Positions 59,568-64,000 of a stretch of DNA of 64,000 bases are shown here, piece after piece; positions within the stretch are counted from its first letter, which is position 1, and each line of letters opens with the position of its first letter. The notes under the pieces are model-generated. The model was not told where the DNA came from and did no database searches. It saw nothing but the letters and a program-made list of their open reading frames with translations. The DNA comes from JASHUC01 sp035523875 (GTDB lineage: Bacteria; Pseudomonadota; Gammaproteobacteria; Steroidobacterales; Steroidobacteraceae). The stretch is from the NCBI GenBank assembly GCA_035523875.1, contig DATKPY010000018.1, forward strand, positions 62,001 through 126,000, in the 5' to 3' direction. Both the position numbers and the translations under genes were made by a program.

Positions 59568-60094
59568 GGCTGCGCCTCGAGCGCCGCTGCGCGGAGCCGT
59601 CGCTCCTCGAGAATCGAGTCCGCATCGGCTGCGGCGATGTTGCGCCAGTCCTCGATCGTGTACAGCTGCAGGCCGAGGGCGTCGAGCTCGGGGTCGTCAG
59701 CAGTTAGATAGTTAATGATAAATACCGCGCAACTATCTAAATCGTCTACGATATTATCGAGAGAATCGGGATCGCGGCGCCACGCCTGCACGGCCCGCTC
59801 GAGCGCTGCGCGCTGCGCCGCCGCGCCCCGCACGATCCCCTCGATGCGGCCCGCGAGTGCGTGATGCGCCCGCAGCCGCGCGCGCTGCGCGCTCGCCCGG
59901 GCGGCCGCGCGCGGGAGTCCGAAGAGAAAATAGGCCGCCGAGGCTTCGAGAAACGCCGCCGAGGGCGCGTGCGCAGCGCCGGCCGCGCCCGCGGGGGTCC
60001 GCGATGCGAGCACCTCGCGAATGCGTCGCGCCGCAGCGTCGAGTGCGCGGCGCTCGCCGGCCAGCTGACCGCGCAGGAACTCGCGCTCGTTCAT
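59564..60094 (-). CDS. Hypothetical protein between xdhC and mocA
   Basis: I do not recognise this 176-residue protein. It is Ala/Arg-rich and helical, with a distinct block DSLDNIVDDLDSCAVFIINY and ELDALGLQLYTIEDWRN. The codons for this block are strikingly AT-rich for the genome. Four-base overlaps on both sides tie it to xdhC and mocA, suggesting a part in molybdoenzyme maturation. Confidence 0.65.
   Translation of the reverse strand: MNEREFLRGQLAGERRALDAAARRIREVLASRTPAGAAGAAHAPSAAFLEASAAYFLFGLPRAAARASAQRARLRAHHALAGRIEGIVRGAAAQRAALERAVQAWRRDPDSLDNIVDDLDSCAVFIINYLTADDPELDALGLQLYTIEDWRNIAAADADSILEERRLRAAALEAQP
59704..59740. repeat. Inverted repeat in an AT-rich coding patch
   Basis: TTAGATAGTT and AACTATCTAA form a perfect 10 bp inverted repeat around 17 bases, inside the hypothetical gene between xdhC and mocA. 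The surrounding 60 bp are AT-rich in otherwise GC-rich DNA. Confidence 0.5.
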
Positions 60095-61164
60095 GGAACG
60101 CTGCGCAGCCCGAAGGGACCGCCGCCGCGCAGGTGCAGATGCGCATGGATCTCTGCGACGATGGAGAGCGCAATCGCCTCGGGCGTTCGCCCCCCCAGAT
60201 CGAGCCCCACGGGTGCGCGCAGCCGGCCGTGCAGGCGCTGCGCGCTGGCCCCGAGCTCTGCGAGCAGTCGCTCACGTCGATGCGGGGGTCCGAGCAGTCC
60301 CAGGTACGGCAGCGGGCTCGCCGCGAGCGCGCGCAAGTACGCGAGGTCGGACGGCAGATGGTGGCTCATCACCACGGCCGCCTCATAGGCGCCGAGGTCG
60401 ACGCTGCGCCCGAGCTCCTCGGGGCGGCCGAGCAGCACCCGTTCCGCGCCGGGGAAATGGGCCGCGTCGGCGTAGGCCGGCCGATGATCGAAGACGGTGA
60501 CCTTCCAAGCGAGGCGCGCCGCGAATTCCGCGATCGGCAGGGCATCCGGGCCGCCGCCCAGGAGCAGGATGCGCGGGGGCAGCGCGAGCGGCACGGCGAG
60601 CACCCGCAGCGCGCCCTCCTCGAGGGAGCCCGGCTGTCCCGATCGTGCGGCCTCATCGAGAAGCCGCCCGAGCCGCTCGGCGAGCGCCGGGTCGAGCGCT
60701 CGATCGGGTGGCGGCAGCAGAACGTGCCCGGCGGGCAGCGCGGGCGCGCCGGATTCCACCACGACCGCGAAGGCGCTCGGGCGGTGCGCGGCGAGCGCGT
60801 GGGCCAGGTGATCGAGCGGCTGCCAGTGCTCCTGCGGGCCGACGCGCACGATCAGGATCTGCATCGCGCCCTCGCAGCCGATCCCGAGTCCCCACAGCGC
60901 ATCGTCCGTGCCGCCGGTGTCGTAGCGCACGGTACGGGCGCGACCGGTCGCGATCACCGAGCGCGCGTGCTCGCGTAGATCGCTCTCCAGACACCCTCCG
61001 GAGAGCAGCCCCGCATACGTGTCGTCACTCGCGATCAGCATGAGCGCACCGGGCTTGCGGTAGGTCGAACCGACCGTGTGCACCACGATGGCGAGCGCGA
61101 GCGCTCGCGCGGCGGCGCGTTCGCGCTCGTAGAGCGGCAGCAGGGGAGTGAGTTGCGCTTCCAC
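60091..61164 (-). CDS. xdhC: XdhC-family molybdenum cofactor insertion protein
   Basis: This protein of about 357 residues has the XdhC N-terminal block VVHTVGSTYRKPGALMLI, SGGCLESDL, and a C-terminal Rossmann part with ILLLGGGPDALPIAEFA and MSHHLPSDLAYL. XdhC proteins sulfurate and insert Moco into xanthine dehydrogenase relatives. GTG 61164 is the probable start. No hydroxylase structural gene is in the window. Confidence 0.87.
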   Translation of the reverse strand: MEAQLTPLLPLYERERAAARALALAIVVHTVGSTYRKPGALMLIASDDTYAGLLSGGCLESDLREHARSVIATGRARTVRYDTGGTDDALWGLGIGCEGAMQILIVRVGPQEHWQPLDHLAHALAAHRPSAFAVVVESGAPALPAGHVLLPPPDRALDPALAERLGRLLDEAARSGQPGSLEEGALRVLAVPLALPPRILLLGGGPDALPIAEFAARLAWKVTVFDHRPAYADAAHFPGAERVLLGRPEELGRSVDLGAYEAAVVMSHHLPSDLAYLRALAASPLPYLGLLGPPHRRERLLAELGASAQRLHGRLRAPVGLDLGGRTPEAIALSIVAEIHAHLHLRGGGPFGLRSVP

Positions 61165-61189
61165 GCACAAATTATGCTTCAAGTTGCGC

Positions 61190-61227
61190 GTGCGCGACCC
61201 TGTAAGTAGAGTCGCACGGCCTTTTTT
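61190..61227 (+). terminator. Possible hairpin with T-run in the thrA leader
   Basis: GTGCGCGAC and GTCGCAC can pair imperfectly around 12 bases, followed by GGCC and six T. It lies 26 bp before the thrA ATG, where an attenuator could act. I found no leader peptide rich in Thr/Ile codons. Confidence 0.3.
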
Positions 61228-61252
61228 GCCGCCTCCGCAGACCGCACCGTCC

Positions 61253-63766
61253 ATGACCGAGAATTCCGCATCGCCTGCCGCCGCGACCCCGCTCGACGGT
61301 TGGGTGGTTCACAAGTTCGGCGGCTCGAGTGTCGCCGATGCGGCCTGCTTCGTGCGCGTGGCGGAAATCCTCGAATCGCAGCCGCAGGCGCGCCTCGCGG
61401 TCGTGCTGTCGGCATGCCGCGGCGTGACCGACGCGCTCTTTCGCCTGGTCGCGCTCGCCGAGCAGCAGGATAGTAGCTATCAGAGCGAGCTCGCGGGCCT
61501 GAGGGAGCGGCACGCCGCGATTGCACGCGCGTTGCTCACCGCGGAAGCGGCGAAACTCTACCTCGCGGCGCTCGATCGCGATTGCCACGACATCGAGGGC
61601 ATCCTGCACACGGTCGAGCTCACACGCTCGGCGGCGCACTCGGTCACGGATCTCATCGCCGGGTACGGGGAGCTCTGGTCGACCAAGCTCTTCTACCGCT
61701 TCTTCGAGGCACGCGGCGGCCGCGCCGGCACGACTCAGTGGCTCGATGCGCGGCGCGTCGTCGTGGTCGAGTGGGGGCCGCTCGGGCCTGCGATCCAGTG
61801 GTCGGAATGCGAGCGCAACATCGAGCGGCTGGTCGAGCGCGACTTTCGCGGCACGCTGATCGTGCCCGGATACATCGCCTCGAGCCGCCGCGGCGTGCAG
61901 ACCACGCTCGGGCGCAATGGGAGCGATTTCTCGGGCTCGATCTTCGGCGCGCTGCTCGGGGCGGCGGAGATCCACATCTGGACCGACGTGGATGGGGTGC
62001 TGTCGGCCGACCCGCGGCGCGTGCCCGAGGCGAAGGTCATCGACTCGCTCTCGTATCTCGAAGCGATGGAGCTCGCCTATTTCGGCGCCAAGGTGATCCA
62101 TCCGCAGACGATGGCGCCGGCGGTGCGCCTGGGCCTGCCGATCTGGATCCGCAACACCTTCGCGCCGCAGAAGCCCGGCACGCTCATCTGCGCGCACCCG
62201 GCCTCGAGCCTCACGGTCAAGGGCATCACCAGCATCGAGCACATCGCCCTCATCAATCTCGAGGGAGCCGGCATGATCGGGGTGCCCGGCACGGCGCACC
62301 GGCTCTTCGGCGCCCTGCGCGAGGAGCACATCTCGGTGATCCTCATCTCCCAGGGCAGCTCCGAGCACTCGATCTGCTGCGCGGTGCCGAGCGATCAGGT
62401 CGAGCGCGCCGCGCTCGTCGTGCGCGCCGCATTCGACCGCGAGCTCAAGGAAGGCCAGATCCAGAGCGTCGACATCGATCGGGAGCTCGCGATCCTCGCG
62501 GTCGTTGGCGACGGCATGGCCGGCACGCCCGGGGTGGCGGCAAAGATCTTCAATGCGCTCGGCAGCGCCGGGGTCAACGTGCGCGCGATCGCCCAGGGCG
62601 CCTCGGAGCGCAACATCTCGGTGGTCGTCGCCGGCAAGGACGCCACTCGGGCGCTGCGCGCGGTGCACGCCGGTTACTATCTCTCGCCCCACACGCTCTC
62701 GATCGGCATCATCGGACCGGGCACCGTCGGCAGCGTGCTCATCGATCAGCTTGCCTCGCAGAGCGCGCGGCTGCGGCGCGAGTTCCAGCTCGACCTCAGG
62801 GTGCGCGGCATCTTGGGCACACGCCGCATGCTGCTCTCGGAAGGGGGCGTGGATCTCGGCAACTGGCGCCACGCGATCGAGGCAAGCGGCGTGGCGGCGG
62901 ACCGCGCGCGCTTCGTCGAGCACGTGCGCGTCGATTACCTGCCGCACACGGTCATCATCGATTGCACCGCGAGCGAGGAGATCGCCCGCGAATATCGTGA
63001 CTGGCTCGCGAGCGGAATCCACATCATCACGCCCAACAAGAAGGCGAACAGCGGGAGCTGGGAGGCCTACCGCAGTCTGCACGAAGCGCGCCGCTCGAGC
63101 CGTGCTCACTACCTGTACGAGGCGACGGTCGGCGCGGGACTTCCGGTCATCCAGACGCTGCGCGACCTGCGCGAGACCGGGGACGAGATCCGCAGCATCG
63201 AGGGGATCTTCTCCGGCACGCTCGCCTACCTGTTCAATCTCTACGACGGCCGGCGCGCGTTCTCCGAGATCGTGCGCGAGGCCAAGCAGCGCGGCTATAC
63301 CGAGCCCGATCCGCGCGAGGATCTCTCCGGTACGGACGTGGCGCGCAAGCTCATCATCCTCGGCCGCGAGATCGGGCTTGCGCTCGAGCTCGCCGACGTG
63401 AGCATCGAGAGCTTGGTACCCCCGAGCCTGGTCGCCGCCTCGAGCGAGGACTTCCTCGCGGAGCTCCCGCGCTACGACTCGGGCGTGCTCGAGCGGCTGC
63501 AAGCGGCGCGGGGTCGCGGCAAGGTGCTGCGCTACCTCGGGCGGCTCACCGCCGACGGGCAGGCAACCGTGGGCCTGGTGGAGCTCGACGGCAGGCACCC
63601 CTTCGCCAACATCGCGCTCACGGACAATATCGTGCGCTTCGAGACCGGCCGCTACTGCGACAACCCGCTCATCGTGCAAGGTCCCGGAGCGGGCCCGGCG
63701 GTGACCGCGGGCGGGGTGTTCGGGGATCTGCTGCGCCTGTCGGCCTATCTCGGAGCGCGGCTGTGA
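61253..63766 (+). CDS. thrA: Bifunctional aspartokinase I/homoserine dehydrogenase I
   Basis: This 837-residue protein has an aspartokinase domain (VVHKFGGSSVADA near 20-32, then LGRNGSDFSGSIFGALL), two ACT domains, and a homoserine dehydrogenase domain (IGIIGPGTVGSVLI, YEATVGAGLPVIQTLRDL). It catalyses the first and third steps to threonine from aspartate. The ATG at 61253 is supported by the MTENS start; the frame upstream overlaps the hairpin. thrB starts within its stop codon. Confidence 0.95.
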   Translation: MTENSASPAAATPLDGWVVHKFGGSSVADAACFVRVAEILESQPQARLAVVLSACRGVTDALFRLVALAEQQDSSYQSELAGLRERHAAIARALLTAEAAKLYLAALDRDCHDIEGILHTVELTRSAAHSVTDLIAGYGELWSTKLFYRFFEARGGRAGTTQWLDARRVVVVEWGPLGPAIQWSECERNIERLVERDFRGTLIVPGYIASSRRGVQTTLGRNGSDFSGSIFGALLGAAEIHIWTDVDGVLSADPRRVPEAKVIDSLSYLEAMELAYFGAKVIHPQTMAPAVRLGLPIWIRNTFAPQKPGTLICAHPASSLTVKGITSIEHIALINLEGAGMIGVPGTAHRLFGALREEHISVILISQGSSEHSICCAVPSDQVERAALVVRAAFDRELKEGQIQSVDIDRELAILAVVGDGMAGTPGVAAKIFNALGSAGVNVRAIAQGASERNISVVVAGKDATRALRAVHAGYYLSPHTLSIGIIGPGTVGSVLIDQLASQSARLRREFQLDLRVRGILGTRRMLLSEGGVDLGNWRHAIEASGVAADRARFVEHVRVDYLPHTVIIDCTASEEIAREYRDWLASGIHIITPNKKANSGSWEAYRSLHEARRSSRAHYLYEATVGAGLPVIQTLRDLRETGDEIRSIEGIFSGTLAYLFNLYDGRRAFSEIVREAKQRGYTEPDPREDLSGTDVARKLIILGREIGLALELADVSIESLVPPSLVAASSEDFLAELPRYDSGVLERLQAARGRGKVLRYLGRLTADGQATVGLVELDGRHPFANIALTDNIVRFETGRYCDNPLIVQGPGAGPAVTAGGVFGDLLRLSAYLGARL

Positions 63767-64000
63767 GCCCCGGCACCGACACGAGCGCCGCCGCGCTCGC
63801 GGGCGCTCGGGCGAGCGCCACCGCTTTCGCTCCCGCCTCGGTCGGCAACGTCGCGATCGGCTTCGACATCCTCGGCTTCGCCGTCGATAGCCTCGGTGAC
63901 CGCATCACCGTCGCACGCCGCGCCGAGCCGGGCGTCTCCATCCGGGCGGTGGTCGGATCGCGCGCCGACCTGCCGCTCGACCCCGAGCGCAACACCGCCG
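63763..64000 (+). CDS. thrB: Homoserine kinase, N-terminal part
   Basis: The gene starts at GTG in the thrA stop (GTGA) and runs off the window. ASATAFAPASVGNVAIGFD and ILGFAVDSLGDRITV match the GHMP-kinase N-terminus of ThrB, which phosphorylates homoserine. Only 79 residues are visible. The order thrA-thrB is that of the enterobacterial threonine operon. Confidence 0.9.
   Translation, partial: MSPGTDTSAAALAGARASATAFAPASVGNVAIGFDILGFAVDSLGDRITVARRAEPGVSIRAVVGSRADLPLDPERNTA

Noticed and set aside
61172..63679. A long lower-strand frame opposite thrA
   Set aside because: It is a codon-bias shadow; thrA is unambiguous and the antisense product has no recognisable domain.
1..64000. CRISPR arrays, tRNA or rRNA genes, insertion sequences and attachment sites
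   Set aside because: I saw no regular spaced repeats, no tRNA-like cloverleaf, no transposase and no terminal repeats; a covariance-model search would be needed to exclude small RNAs.

Overview
The window is a gene-dense stretch of very GC-rich DNA, without rRNA, tRNA, insertion sequences or CRISPR arrays that I can see. Gene content points to a gammaproteobacterium: a bifunctional thrA followed by thrB, cysI with a DUF934 partner, a CysB-type regulator, kup, pqiAB and a DUF6763-like gene. A lineage near Steroidobacterales, Nevskiales or Xanthomonadales is my guess, not a result. Intergenic gaps are short (none over 300 bp), four-base start/stop overlaps are frequent, and several convergent genes overlap at their 3' ends.

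Layout. 1-7 kb: the end of a GH3 beta-glucosidase, a GH15 hydrolase, the KUP potassium transporter, a lipoprotein alpha/beta hydrolase and an OmpW-like porin. 7-13 kb: a DUF883-type protein and an operon of membrane-anchored alpha/beta hydrolase, an FFLSDLYG-motif protein and a GMC oxidoreductase, divergent from a TPR protein. 11.8-15.3 kb: a wax ester locus, with a WS/DGAT acyltransferase divergent from a two-domain fatty acyl-CoA reductase. 15.3-45.3 kb: an island of stress, storage and central-carbon genes. It holds four CBS-pair proteins, pfkA, ppsA, a PRPP synthetase, a phosphoribosyltransferase, a phasin, a patatin, Hsp20, two tandem Usp proteins, a second-type FtsH, glucan phosphorylase, a ferritin-like/VIT iron exporter, an NRAMP-like carrier and two kinase-like proteins. 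It ends with a hybrid PAS histidine kinase and a FixL/FixJ-like pair. 45.4-46.6 kb: ligAB, a protocatechuate 4,5-dioxygenase. 46.6-57.2 kb: sulfate assimilation (cysI-DUF934; cysB; cysH-cysG-cysteine synthase-ferredoxin reductase) running into pqiAB. 57.3-61.2 kb: a MaoC/CoA-ester lyase operon and a mocA/xdhC molybdoenzyme-maturation operon. 61.3 kb to the end: thrA and the start of thrB.

The main observation is a recurrent intergenic sequence, TGCGGNAANTACGCA, with a variant CATCCGCATTGSTACGSAT. The best copies lie upstream of the hydrolase operon, the TPR gene, the phasin, a Usp gene and the histidine-kinase/response-regulator operon itself; the variant lies upstream of hsp20/usp and the CBS3-prs operon. 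In most of these promoters the site centre is 32.5-34.5 bp from the centre of a good -10 hexamer, and no -35 is recognisable. That geometry suits a class II activator. The sites partly resemble the published FixJ target, and the window encodes a FixJ-like regulator whose own promoter carries a copy. I infer a local, self-regulated regulon of dormancy or low-oxygen type. Its gene content is like the mycobacterial DosR regulon and the Burkholderia low-oxygen-activated locus, but it appears to use a different binding site from DosR. Reserve synthesis and use (wax ester or TAG, PHA, glucan), PEP/PRPP supply and proteostasis would fit survival during growth arrest.
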